Below, one piece after another: positions 45,434-57,728 of a stretch of 64,000 nucleotides of DNA (position 1 is the stretch's first letter; every line of letters starts with the position of its first letter). Position numbers and translations under genes: made by a program. The DNA is from Papaver somniferum (Eukaryota; Streptophyta; Magnoliopsida; Ranunculales; Papaveraceae), in contig NC_039362.1 of assembly GCF_003573695.1 (NCBI RefSeq), positions 111,207,120 through 111,271,119 of the forward strand, read 5' to 3'. Under the pieces are notes generated by a model. It saw only the letters and a program-made list of their open reading frames with translations, was not told the DNA's origin and did not search any database.

Positions 45434-47904
45434 TGAAAAAGCGGGGGTCTAACAACCACACCCAATATTTCGATTAGCAATCTGTATGGACTAACTCGAA
45501 TATGCTTTTAAGAGAATCAACTAGGCAGACAGACTCAATCGTAATAAAAAGTATATCCAGGAGTTAATATCTCTCTCACTTGATTTGATCTTTACTCAAG
45601 CAAATAAGAATTTGCGAGTCTTTATCAAATACAAGGATAATAAACTTGGATGGTACCAAAGACCAATATCCAAGGATCAATCAATTTCCAATCAACAACC
45701 AAAGGTTGGATTTCACAATTGATCGATACAACACACAACCTGTGATATTTCAATTATATAACTAAATATAATGCGGAATAGAAATAACACAGACACCAGA
45801 AGTTTTGTTAACGAGGAAACTGCAAATGCAGAAAAACCCCGGGATCTAGTCTAGATTGAACACCACACTGTATGAAGACGCTACAGACACTAGTCTACTA
45901 CAAATTAACTTCGGTCTGGACTGTAGTTGGACCCTAATCAATATCACACTGATTCAAGGTACAGTTGCGCTCCTTACGTCTCTGATCCCAGCAGGATACT
46001 ACGCACTTGATTCCCTTAGCTGATCTCACCCACAACCAAGAGTTGCTACGACCCAAAGTCGAAGACTTTAATAAACAAATTTGTATCACAAAGAAAAGTC
46101 TACGATAATGGATAAATCTGTCTCCCATAGATAAACCTACAAGTTTGTTCCGTCTTTTGATAGAAAGCAAGGTGAACAGGAACCAATTGATAAAGCAGAC
46201 TTATACTCCCGAAGAACAACCTAGTATTATCAATCACCTCACAGTAATCTAAATCGTATGGTAGTGAAACTAGATATTGCGGAATCACAAACGATGAAAC
46301 GAAGATGTTTGTGATTTCTTTTTATCTTGCCCTATCGGAGATATAATCTCAAGTTAATTATTCAATTGAACTCGTAAGATAGAAAACAGCAAGATCAGAT
46401 CGCTCAACTACAAGAGAAGTAGTTTCGTCTGGCTTCACAATCCCAATGAAGTTTTTAAGTCGTTAACCGACAGGGTCTCAAGAAGAAACCTACGGTTAAA
46501 GGAGAATCGACTCTAGCAAAACCAACTAGTATCACACAGGAGGTGTGGGGATTAGTTTTTCCAATTGCTAGACATCTTCCTTATATAGTTTTCAAATTAG
46601 GGCTTGCAATCTAAGTTACCTTGGTAACAAAGCATTCAATATTCAACGTTACATGAAAAACCTGACTTATCCAAGATAATATCTTTCAACCGTTAGATCG
46701 AAACTTAGCTTGTCTCACATACAAAAGAAATGTATTCATTTAGGTTTGAGTAACCGTACCTAAACGTGTAAATTGGGTTGGTTCACAAATAATTAACCAA
46801 TGGGTATCCATATGAGCACTTTCATATTTACCGTATTCATCTTTTTCATAACTATTTCAAATGACTCATAATAACTAGTTCAAGAGTTGTTCAATTGCTT
46901 AGGTCTTTATACATAAACACAATTGAAACAAAACCGGTTTGATTCACTTGAATCAATTCATGAAAAATATAGCCACGGTTTGCAAAGATTGCATTCCTTA
47001 TTAATTTATTGTTTAAGTTCAGGAACTTCCGATTTGAGAAATATAACCAGCTTAGGTACGCATACGGGTACGTGTACCATAGCTACCAGATTTGAGTTTG
47101 GAAACTCAGCAGAAATTTTCGGTTTGAAAACTTCCGTGGGTATGCATACGAGTACGCATACTTAGGTGACTGGTTTTCAGTTTGCAAACTTCACAAACTA
47201 CAACCGAAATTTTCGATATGAAAACTTCCGCCAGTACGCGTACCTAACCTGTCTCCTTCACCAATACCGCATGCACACATATGCACGCACTTGGTTTCTG
47301 GAAAATGGATTTATACACTAATGTGCGAACACACTATATATGCTTATATCCATAGTTGGTTATGTAATCTCAACTCCACATTTCAATCATTGAAACATTC
47401 TTCTATAATTTTATAATAGTCGTTAGACAAAAAGAATCGACTATCGTCATCAAAGCTATTTTCAAGATTGAAACTTCATCATGACTTTTGTCACGGGTAA
47501 AGATGAAAATGAATAAAGCAAAAGCTTACCAACACATATTTCGATAAAAATATAGGCGAATAAACTCGGCTCGAAATAGCAAATGTGTATGTGTGAAAAC
47601 TATCATACTTATACGACTTTTGTCTCAAGAGTAGGAGATAGAGTAGATAGACTTTTGAGTGACAGATGAGTTCAAGTCTCCACATACCTTTTGGTCGGAT
47701 GAAGTTCCACTGGTTCCTTGAGTAGTTCTTCTTCTTCGTAAGATAATCGCCATGGAAATTGGAGCTCAATTATACCTAACTATCCTAGACCGAGACTTAG
47801 TCGTAAGTAAACTAGAAATCTAGACATATAGTTTTGATCACTAACATTGACAAACATGCTTGAGATAGCAACGCATGTGAGTTCGACCGAGCTGTGCTCT
47901 AACA
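45434..47904 (-). repeat. C1 5' LTR
   Basis: 2471 bp, starting TGTTAGAGCA at 47904 and ending CTTTTTCA at 45434. Partner of 33450-35908. Confidence 0.9.
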
Positions 47905-47956
47905 ACAAACCTAAATTTACCAAAAACGACAGAATCAGTTTTTACCCCAAAACAGT
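47905..47956 (+). repeat. G3 5' LTR, last part
   Basis: Ends ACCCCAAAACA directly before the G3 PBS. Matches the end of the G2 LTR (25107-25155). Confidence 0.75.
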
Positions 47957-47958
47957 TG

Positions 47959-47976
47959 GCGACCACAGTGGGAGAT
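47959..47976 (+). promoter_or_regulatory. G3 primer-binding site
   Basis: TGGCGACCACAGTGGGAG, two bases after the LTR end; G1 differs at one base. Confidence 0.8.
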
Positions 47977-48033
47977 TAATCTCTCAGTTGCAAGATCAAT
48001 TTTCAATTTCTTTTCAATTTTCTCAAATTCAAG

Positions 48034-50771
48034 ATGGTGGATCTTAGGTCTGGATCAGCGACAAATCCCGATATTTCTGGCGCTCACAACACCCCTGGTA
48101 TCAACATTCCTGCCGATGACACCAATGTACCGCCTACCAGCACGATCAACACATCTCGTGGCACTACATCCTCAACCACCAACACCAGCGGTGCAAGAAA
48201 CATTCCCTCAGGAGTGACACCTCCAATCACCAGAGCCAGAGCCGCTGCCGCCACCCCCAATGTTTCTTCGAGCATAACGCCTCCGGTCTTTACCAGAGCT
48301 ACTGCCACTCCCTCGTCATGACGAGAGACTGGAGGAGCCAAAGGAGGAAAACCCCCTATTACCATCGTTAATTTGATGGAAAGACAAGAGGTTCTCGTTA
48401 AGGCTCAGACAGACATGGTTACAACTCAGAAAAAGGTACTTACCTTCCTAAAGACACTAACGGAGAGGCTACCATAAGAACCACGTCAGCCACAAACGGA
48501 GCCAATAAGGAGCACTCTTAATACTCCCGGCGCAGGCACCTCAGAAGGACGCGCCTTTATATAGGAAGAGGCTCGTTTTATTCTTGAACGTCCATTGGAA
48601 AGAAATCAACCATACAATTTCATCACGCGTGAGGATCTGGAATGACTTCTCCAAAATTGAGGCAAGGAAAACCCAGTAGACCTGCACCAGCATCAACCTC
48701 CTTATCCTCCTGATGTGCAAAAAGTTCATCTCCCGAGAGGATACTCCTCTACTCAGTTTTCCCTCTATGATGGTACTGGTAACGCTCGTGAACACATATA
48801 ATGTTTTCTGGAATCTTTGGGAGAACACGAATACAATCATGTCCTCCGTCTGAAAGAATTTTCAAAGTCGCTTACCGGAAGAGCGTATACCTGGTACAAC
48901 AACATCGCACCAAACAACATATCTAACTGGTGTGAGATGGTCACCGCTTTATACAAGAAGTATCTCTTCGTGTCTGAGCAAATTACTTTCTCAGATTTAG
49001 GAAGAATGTTTCAACGAAACAACGAACATCCAAACAATTATGTCAAGATATTCAGAATTCAAGCATTGGATTGTCACGACCCAAATGTAACCGAACAACA
49101 GTTGTTGGATTCATGCATTAATGGTATGGTTCCCATCTATCATACTTTACTGGAAAACCTGCGTTTCCAGACGAACTCCATGAAGCTGCTAAGCGGTCGG
49201 CTACGATCGCACCAGCGCTGTTAGAAAGAACCAGACCGGCCAGGGGTGAAGATGCACGCGAAACTCGAGGAAACATGCACCTCATCAACAAGAAATATAA
49301 CACCGGTCGTTCTGTAATTGTAGTAGGTGAAGAAGGGAAAAGGAAAGCTCCAGCAGCGGAACAGCAACTCAAGCGTGCAACACCAGCGCAGACAACTCCA
49401 TCTCGGAAGGTCGCGGCTAAGACACCTATGCAACAACAAGAAACTGGAGATGCTTCTCCATACTTCCCATTTCCAATGGATGAAGTCATTGAACTCCCGG
49501 AAGCATGGATTCAAGATGACGCCATCAATCTACCTCCTCTCAGACATCCGCCAACCGAAGAGGAGATGACAAATCCCAAATATTATCGATACCATAGGTT
49601 CGTCAATCATCCAACCAATGAATGCAACAAATTGAAGCGTATTTTCAAGGAAAATTAGATGCTGGATAACTTCAACTAGGCACTGAGGGAGTTCACAGAG
49701 ACCCTCTTCCAGTCAGAAGCTGCACACTTTTTGGGGACTCTGTCCACAAAGTCGTGCAATCCATGATGGAACGTGTATGTGAAATTCTTTATTTCTCCAA
49801 ATCACAACGTCAAGATATATTTGCAACTCTCAATCGCATTGTGTCGGGAAAACGGCTGTTTTCAGTCGGAGAAGCCGCTCCCAAGCCCCAACTTCTCTTA
49901 AAAGGCGCTGTTGTGAAATGCAACTGAGGACTGATGACCACTGCCCACCAGAAGGGCGCCGAGTTCGACAGCACGCTGATTGATGCGGCCTCTGACTTCA
50001 ACATTGTTACCGCCAATACTCTGAGAGCCGCGGGGATTTCAAAACAGGAAGCTGTTCACTGCCCAACTGTGATTAAAAGCGCAGAAGGAGAATCAAAAAA
50101 TGCTTACGGGTACATTAATCTCGAAATCAAGGTAGGAGATGCTCTAACACGCGACAAGCTTCATATTGTTAAAGAATGCCCGAATTATGATATGATTCTA
50201 GGCCGTTCGTGGGTGCATGACAACAAACCAAAGCTAGGAGTGTGTCCTTTGCCAGGGTCTATATCTGAAACGATTTCCAACAAGCTGTCCAACCCCGAAG
50301 ATCATTTGTTGCCGTATCGAAAACTTGCCAATGTGACGCAACTACCTGGAGAGATCCCATTGATGTACATTCGAAGTTTCCGAACCCATGTAAGTCTTAT
50401 TGAACAACCCTTTTTACAACCAGTCACTCCTCCTTCCGCCAAGGCTTGGGGACTCGATTCGATCATCAACCCAGCCGCCACTAGGAGATGTGATTGGGAT
50501 GCTAATCCTTTCAAATACTTTATCAAAAATTTAGAAGTTATCTCAGTCAAAGACAACGAGTCTAAGAATCAAGTAGTTGTGCAACACCCAAACCCATTTC
50601 AAGTTGGAGATACGGTAGTGAAAGTTGTCGCTCAGCCTGCTTCGCCTGCGGAAGGGAAAGACGAGCCATACCTAGTGGCAGAAGTTAGGAGGTTACTTCA
50701 AGCTCATCAACGCTGAAAAACTAGAAGGCGTGGTAATACACTCACGATGGCTCAAACCTTTCAACACCTAA
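48034..50771 (+). pseudogene. G3 gag-protease polyprotein with RT/RNaseH/IN missing (heavily broken)
   Basis: Starts MVDLRSGSATNPD. The gag domain is recognisable (SLYDGTGNAREH, SLTGRAYTWYNNIAPN, DLGRMFQRNNEHPNNYVK), with in-frame stops at 48319, around 48640-48660 and near 48800, a frameshift near 49180-49270, and TAG at 49656. The knuckle YYRYHRFVNHPTNECNKLKR has lost its first Cys. From 49934 the protease-like segment reads LIDAASDFNIV, with no DTG, then YDMILGRSWVH. A ~160-residue linker homologous to G1 follows (PLMYIRSFRTHVSL). The tail is FQVGDTVVKV then, in another frame, YFKLINAEKLEG and WLKPFN, with TAA at 50769. Architecture as in G1, more decayed. Confidence 0.82.
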
Positions 50772-51575
50772 AACGTTGTGCTACCTCTTTCCTCCAGCGT
50801 TCCCTTTAATGTTTTCTCTAGCAATTTCCCTTTTCATGCAATATTTGTAATTCCTCCAAAATGATTTCCCTGCTTGCATTCATAATTAGGTTTTCAATTT
50901 GTCAGTTAATCAAAATATCATTTCCTTTTAAGAAATCTCTTTACTCCCGAATCATGAGGCAAAGTCTCGAGCAAATCCGAACCTTCATCATTACCCACTG
51001 ATTCAAATCAGAAAAACAAAATCATGAAAGAAACATCTCATATCTTTCAAAAAGCACTGAAGAAGAGAATGCATAAAGGAAGAGAAAGGGCAAGGAAATG
51101 GTTAAGCGACCAGTATGTGATTTTTAGGGAAAGCGTCTTTGGTACCCTGAAGTGCAGCCTACTTCAATGATGAAACGACCTATCAATCACCACGCGGATG
51201 ACTCTTGAATTTCTTGTTTAAGGAAACGCAATACATGTGACGTACGAGGATAATGTTAAAGGGAAGTTACAAGTTCGTGGCCAATCCTTAATTTTCATCG
51301 TTGCATCCCCTACTTCAAGCTATTATTATTAGGGTTACATACGATTATCATGGAGGCGGTATCCGGTCACATAAAAGGAAAAAACATCACCGCTTATGTG
51401 TGTCGCATTCTCATCGGCCGCACCTCAGTGGAATAGGGAGATTCTATCGAAACCTTACTGGAGAGCGCTACAACTGGAGTATCAAGATAACATGAATAGA
51501 AGAACTATTATTTGATAAGGTTCGGTCTCCAGTCACATAAACAGAAAGCCACTGAATACCAAAAATGTCTACAAC
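50772..51575 (+). other. G3 noncoding stretch
   Basis: About 800 bp without a credible gene. The beginning resembles the post-polyprotein sequence of G1 and G2. The C-terminal PMD-gene block (LYxxIWKKxGH) expected here is not found. Confidence 0.5.
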
Positions 51576-52418
51576 CTACGAAAAGATACTGAAAACAAAT
51601 AGCAAAGTGGGAAATATAGTTATCGGTGTTAACACAGGGATCAATAGAGCCTTGACTGAAGTCCTCATTGGAAGCTGCTTCAACAACTTTTTCACAAGGC
51701 CCCCCCACATCCACTCCAGAAGCCGCCTCGACTTCCCTTTCAAACGCCGCTTCAACACTTCTCTTAGTTTCAATATTTCCCCAGGAGACGCTCCAACTTC
51801 TTCCTTGGAAGCTGCGCCAACATCCACTTCGGAGTCCGCTTCAACATCTTCTACATATGACGCTTCCATGTTCTCCTCAGCAGCCACTTCAGCGTTCCCT
51901 CCAGCAGTCGCTTCAATATTCTCTACAGAAGCCACTTCGATCCCTTCCAGGGAAGCCGCACCGACGTCCTTTTCAAAAACTGCCCCAACATCCTTTTGAG
52001 GATGCTCCGGTTCGTCCACATCAGAATCGAGAATTATGATTCGGTTATGAATAGGGTAATCATACTTACTCCCACCTGGAGATTGCTTATGCTCAATCCT
52101 CCGCCGTTTCAATCAATCCACGAATCTTTCAGCCCTGACATTCGGTGGCTGAGACGCTTCATCACGCTGAGACCCTTCATCACGTCTCCACTTCTCCTCC
52201 ATATAAACTGAATCCATAAAAGCTTGAACACGCTCTCGGACGATGCGTAAGTGCACAAGGGACATACCCTGCATAGCATGACCAGCTTCGCGAAACGGAT
52301 AATCTACTTTGGCCATCACCTCCTCGAATGTGTTAGCCCTGGGTTTGTCGACTTCAAAGCTTTTCTCTGGAGAAGTTGAAGAATAATCATCACCAGCAGT
52401 TCCCATCATATACTGCAA
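51576..52418 (-). pseudogene. G3 antisense gene remnant without PMD
   Basis: One - strand frame from 52418 to 51576 with a single in-frame TGA (52113-52115). The upper part (EVMAKVDYPFREAGHAMQG, VRERVQAFMDSVYMEEKWRR) has no family I recognise. After the stop it reads KRRRIEHKQSPGG, comparable to the segment that follows PMD in G2 (KRTRVDDCSPQAG). Then comes an Ala/Glu/Val array of roughly 11-12-residue repeats (VGAASLEGIE, VASVENIEA, VAAEENMEA). A GTAAGTATG donor near 52063-52071 suggests splicing. Position and orientation match the antisense genes of G1 and G2, so I infer a derivative that lost PMD and promoter. Confidence 0.5.
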
Positions 52419-52817
52419 AGAGGCGTCATGATTATATCAACAATCGACGTAAAAAAAATCAAAAATCAAATTACATCAGATATATGGAGCGATACCTGGA
52501 ACGAAAAAGAATTTAATTCTATGATGATCGGTGTGGGGAGGAAGGCTCAAACGCTTCTCTTTATATTCCACAAATCAGCAAGGTCCCAGGAAGAAAAGAA
52601 GTCTCTACTTACCGTGTATAAAGGCTTCAGATGCGGGATAATGATTTAATAAATACTTATCTACCTGAAGACAACTGACGTATACTAAAAGAAAATGTAT
52701 TCTGCTCAAAGAGCGAGCTAACCTCTATCCTGGTAATGTACGCCGAACTTTTCTCGTGAATTTCATTGATTTTCACCATCTAGTGCCTACCCTGCAAAAA
52801 TGTCACTGTTACATGCT
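52419..52817. other. G3 stretch between antisense remnant and PPT
   Basis: About 400 bp with no gene. The TATA box, GC-rich leader and leader intron seen here in G1 and G2 are absent, so the antisense promoter has been lost. Confidence 0.5.
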
Positions 52818-52827
52818 AGGCAGGGAA
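52818..52827 (+). promoter_or_regulatory. G3 polypurine tract
   Basis: AGGCAGGGAA, then CTTAA and the LTR start at 52833. Confidence 0.75.
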
Positions 52828-52832
52828 CTTAA

Positions 52833-54453
52833 TGTTGATGGTGGTTTTCAGTTCAGGGTCGAAATTGTAAAATCATCTATTTAATACGCTGTCATCCTGC
52901 AAAGGAACAAAAGCCATCTGAAAGTGATGAGTGCAAAAATCCCTTCGCTCACGGATGTATTGAGCAATTCAATATATTTGTATATATAAAATTCACTCAG
53001 AATGGTGCATATAGCAATGATCCCAAATATTCTATGAATTTTATTCTCCACCGGCATTATTCACTAATGCATGACCTGCCTAGTATCTTCTGCTATGTTC
53101 CCAGCCGAACTTTCAATATTGGCATGACATGACGGTTAATATTCACTCGCAGCGGAGTATCATGAATCTCCCGAAGTGTCATTATTGGGACTTGCATGAA
53201 AACACTCCCATAGGCTACACCACTCTCTGATAAAGAGATTTTCGTGTCAATGCTCTTTTAATTGAAAGTTAGCACAATCGACGCACTTAAATTCCCCAAG
53301 GGAAACCTAGACTGTTCATGTCAGTCTTAAAGAGCAATCTTGGCCGCACGATTTGGCCAGGAAATTCAACAAGCTTAGCCTTTTCCTAGCGGAACTAGGC
53401 AACCTCCATAATGTCCACCGGCGGGCCCACCAGCATCCCAGCCGATCGGAACCCCTTTATCTCATCCACAACACCCCTGACCGTTAGCCAGAACCAGGGT
53501 GATCGCGCTATTGAAAAAGAGCTCAAACGAGCTAAGACCGATTATAAATGTCTCAAAATTCATCACATCCACCCAACTTAGATAGCCTAGTTGGACGGTT
53601 TGGATTTTCCTTCGAACGATCAAAGAAGTGCTGGCGTGTTCACTGGCGACCCAACTACACCATGGTCGATCGACTTGCCCTCGGCAAGCCAAGAGTGTAT
53701 CGAATCGTTTACCCAAAGTAGGGTGAACACGCTGCTTGAGAAACCCTAAATTACGTTTGCGGCAACGAGTTACTGTCGCAAATTGATCACAACCGCCAAT
53801 CTTCGCCGGCCAAAGCGGGTGGCTTAGATTCAATTTTAGGCGGCCCAAAAGATGTCAGCGCGCTCACTGGCAACCTGCTTTTGCATAAGGCCGATCGGCC
53901 TGCTCAAACTAGCGCCCAGTTTCAATCGATCAGCCAAAATGGGGTTGGCCACACGGTTTTTAAACCCCAATTTAAATCAACGGCAGTAGGCAACTTCCGC
54001 AAATCATCTCGTTCATCCAACTTCGCTATCCTAGTCGGATGGTTTAGATTTATTTTCAAGAGACCAACAGGTTAACGCTGTGATCATCGGCCACCCCTCC
54101 TACACAAGGAGTGATCGACCAAGTGGTAGCTCACCCATAGGGTTTTCAAACGATCGCCCAAAGGTCGCCGGTCATGCTACTTTTTGAGACGTTCAATTCA
54201 CGACTAATTCGAATAAGCTCTAAAACAACGATGCTTTATATATATCGATTATAAGCGATGTTTATAAATATTTATTTCACAAATAATTTTATTATTTGAC
54301 CGAAAAGCACTATGTGCTGCTTTTAGCGGCGAGTCTCATGACTTGACCTATTTACTCGAGACATCAAACATGTCACAAACTGGGGAATACTCATTGGGGT
54401 ATTGGTCTGGCGTTTTACAACACACGGCGTGCAATGCGCCCATTACGAGAAAG
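52833..54453 (+). repeat. G3 3' LTR, first part
   Basis: TGTTGATGGTGG start, colinear with 31777-33357. Interrupted by C2 after GAAAG (54449-54453). Confidence 0.88.
54449..54453 (+). repeat. C2 target site duplication, left
   Basis: GAAAG. The right copy at 63774-63778 reads TAAAG, one substitution. The uninterrupted site is seen at 33353-33357. Confidence 0.75.
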
Positions 54454-56881
54454 TGAAAAGGCGGAGGTCTAACAACACCACCCAATATTTCACTTAGCAA
54501 TCTGTATGGACAAACTCGAATATACTTTTAATAGAATCAACAAGACTCAATTAATTAAAAGTGTATCAACGAGTTTGTATCTCTCTCTTGATTTGATTTC
54601 CTCAAACAGAAACTGCGAGTACTAATCAAATACAAGGAATAACTTGGATGGTACCAACGACCAATATCCAAGTGTCAATCATTATCAATCAACAACCGTT
54701 AGGTCGGATTCTCCAATTGATTGATCTAACGCACAACTTGTATTATTTCAATTATAAAGATAAAAAAATATAATGCGGAAATTGAAATAACACAGACACC
54801 AGAAAATTTTGTTAACGAGGAAACCGCAAAAGCAGAAAAACCCCGAGACCTGGTCCAGATTGAACACATGTATTAAGCCGCTACAGACACTAGCCTACTC
54901 CAAGCTAACTTCGGACTGGACTGTAGTTGAACCCCAATCAGTCTCCCACTGATCCAAGGTATAGTTGTACTCCCTACGCCTCTGATACCAGCAGGATACT
55001 GCGCACTTAATTCCCTTAGCTGATCTCACCCACAACTAAGAGTTGCTACGACCCAAAGTCGAAGACTTGATGGCAAACAAATCTGTCTCACACAGACAAG
55101 TCTATCGAAGGATTAATTTGTCTCCCACAGATAAACCCTAAAAGGTTTTGTTCCGTCTTTTGATAGCAATCAACGTGAACAGGAACAATTTGATAATCCG
55201 GTCTTATATTCCCGAAGAACAGCCTAGAGTTATCAATCACCTCACAACAATCTTAATCGTATGGTAGCGAAACAAGATGTTGTGGAATCACAAACGATGA
55301 GACGAAGATGTTTGTGATTACTTTTTATATCTTGCCTATCGGAGATATCAATCTCAAGCCAATCAATATGATTGTACTCGTACGATAGAAGATGCAAGAT
55401 CAGATCACACAACTACGATAAAGTAGTATCGGTCTGGCTTCACAATCCCAATAAAGTCTTTAAGTCGTTAACCTAGTTTTAGAAGAAGAAAACCAAAGGT
55501 TAAAGGAGAACCGACTCTAGCACGCAAACTAGTATCACACGTAAGGTGTGGGGATTAGTTTTGCATTGATGCTAGATGTCCCCTTATATAGTCTTTCAAA
55601 TCAGGGTTTGCCATTAATTTACCTTGGTAACAAAGCAATAAATATACACCGTTAGATGAAAACCTGATTTAGATTCAAGCTAATATTTTTCAACCGTTAG
55701 ATCGAAAACTTAGCTTGTTACACACAATTGAAATGCAAGCTTCTGGGTTTATTAACTGTACCCAAACGTATGCTCTTGTTGGTTCAATAATAGTTAACCA
55801 AAAGGTTAGCCATATGAGCATTCATATCAACCATGTTCTTCTTCACCATAACTAGTTCACATGACTCAAATGAACTAGTTAGAGAGTTATTTAATTGTAA
55901 AGAATTCTTATGTAACTACACAAGACACAACTAAAGCAAAGATGATTTAATTCACTCGAATCGGTTCATGAACTTTTATAGCCACAGTTTGCAAACTGCA
56001 TTCCTTAGTCTTTTTAATCCTAAGTTCAGAAATCATCTTCAAATATATAACCTTCTTAAGTTCGCAGACTTGGTTCGCGGACTTAAGTTACCGGACAGAG
56101 TTTACAAACTCCAGCATAAATTCTCGGGATGAGAACTTCGCCGGTTCGCAGACTGGGTTCGCGGACTGAGTTCGCGTACTTAGCTTCACGCACTAGTTTG
56201 TCAACTCCATCAGAAATTCTCGGGTTTGAGAACTTCGGAAGTTCGCGGACTGAGTTCGTGGACTTGGCTCACGCCATTCTTCCGGTTCTCTTGATCAACA
56301 AAGTTCGCAAACTTTGGTTCAAGGAATAGGACTTATACATAAATGTGTTTCCACAACAATGCCTATGTACACATTGGTTATGTAATCTAAACTCTCATTC
56401 CAATCATTGAAACATTCTTCGTCAAAGCAATTTTCAAAGTGATTGAAACATATCATGACTTTCGTCACTAGATAAAGATAAACTTGGTCGAAGCTAAAAG
56501 CTTACCAACACATATTTCGAGATATAGATAGGCGAGGTATACTCGGCTCGAAATACCAACTGTGTACAATCAAAGTCTATATATAGCATACGACTTTTTG
56601 TCTCAAGAAGTAGGAGATAGAATATATAGACTTTTGAGTGATAGATAAGTTCAAGTCTTCACATACCTTTTTGTCGAGAAGTTCCACCGGTTCCTTGAGT
56701 AGTTCTTCTTCTTGTATGATGAATCGCCATGAAGTCCTTGAGCTCAACTACACTTTCTATCCTAGTCTGAGACTTAGCTATAGTAGACTAGAAATCAAGA
56801 CTTATAGTTTTGATCACTAACATTGACAACACATGCTTGAGATAGCAACGCATGCGAGTTCGACCGAGCAATGCTCTAAAA
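54454..56881 (-). repeat. C2 3' LTR
   Basis: 2428 bp. The start reads TTTTAGAGCA (one change from TGTTAGAGCA). Contains the GTTCGCGGACT motif cluster at 56060-56275. Partner of 61317-63773. Confidence 0.9.
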
Positions 56882-57728
56882 ATCTCCCCCTTTGTCAATG
56901 TTAGTGACAAAACTATCAATACATATGGAATACAAAAAAGATAATGAAACTTTAGTAGCTCCTATTCCACATGTCTAATCTTCAACGTTCTTCGAAATAT
57001 TCGTCATTTCCAAGTACTCCAATGATCCCAAAGGTTATAAGTTTAGCATCACCATTGTTGAAGATCCGTAGCTATAACAATGAGAAAACATAATTCTCGA
57101 TTATTGTTATACAGTGTCATAGTATTATTACACAGTATCAAAGTTCAATTGTATCACAAATTCAACAATAATACTATGGTGATATGTATCACTCCCCCTT
57201 AGTCAATACTCCATCTCACATGGAAACCACTCCCCCTTACACAATGATCCGAAAACCATATGTATTTGTAGTGTGAACTACATATTAATTTTCCCCATTT
57301 TTGTCAATAAAATTGGCAAAGGTACAAGAACGGGATCATAATGAAATTTCCATAAGAGACATTTCATGACTAAAAGAAAAAATACATACCAACTAATTTA
57401 GATGCAATCATAAAGCCGAAGCTAAATGCATTCATCAAGGAGTTTAAAGATACAAGATAACCCCTCTAAAACTTCACAGCCGCACACCCCTTAAGATATG
57501 ACCATTAAGCACAAGTTCAAAAAAACTCTCCCCCATTTGATGTCATTCTCGAGAGAACAACAACGAGCGACCTTAATTTCAAAAGAAAAGAAGGATTTGA
57601 AACAAAAATGATACTAACAAGACAAAAACAACTCTACAGAAACTGACCTGGAGTAAACCTACTGGAGTTTCAAACTCAATTACCCAAAATATAGAAATAA
57701 GCATAGGGGCAAGAGTTATAGAAACGTT
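56882..57728 (-). other. C2 3' noncoding region with PPTs
   Basis: PPT next to the LTR at 56884-56893 and further CTCCCCC tracts at 57191-57198, 57230-57236 and 57532-57537. Homologous to the other Sirevirus 3' regions but shorter; no accessory ORF. Confidence 0.75.

Larger units (their letters stand above)
33450..47904 (-). mobile_element. C1: Sirevirus-like Copia element, pol-less, with R1 nested inside
   Basis: On the - strand: 5' LTR 47904-45434, PBS 45431-45417, broken gag-like gene 45366-44190, accessory ORF 43751-43336, 3' noncoding region (split by R1), PPT 35920-35911, 3' LTR 35908-33450. Without R1 the element is about 8.5 kb. There are no protease, integrase or RT motifs. LTRs differ by roughly 4% over the first 240 bp compared by eye. 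The flanks (ATCAC left, ACAAA right) are not a target duplication, and G3 LTR sequence is missing at the junction. Confidence 0.85.

Noticed and set aside
51565..51999. + strand Ser/Thr/Ala-rich ORFs opposite the G3 antisense remnant
   Set aside because: Shadow frames of the Ala/Glu/Val repeat array; position and orientation by comparison with G1 and G2 favour the - strand.
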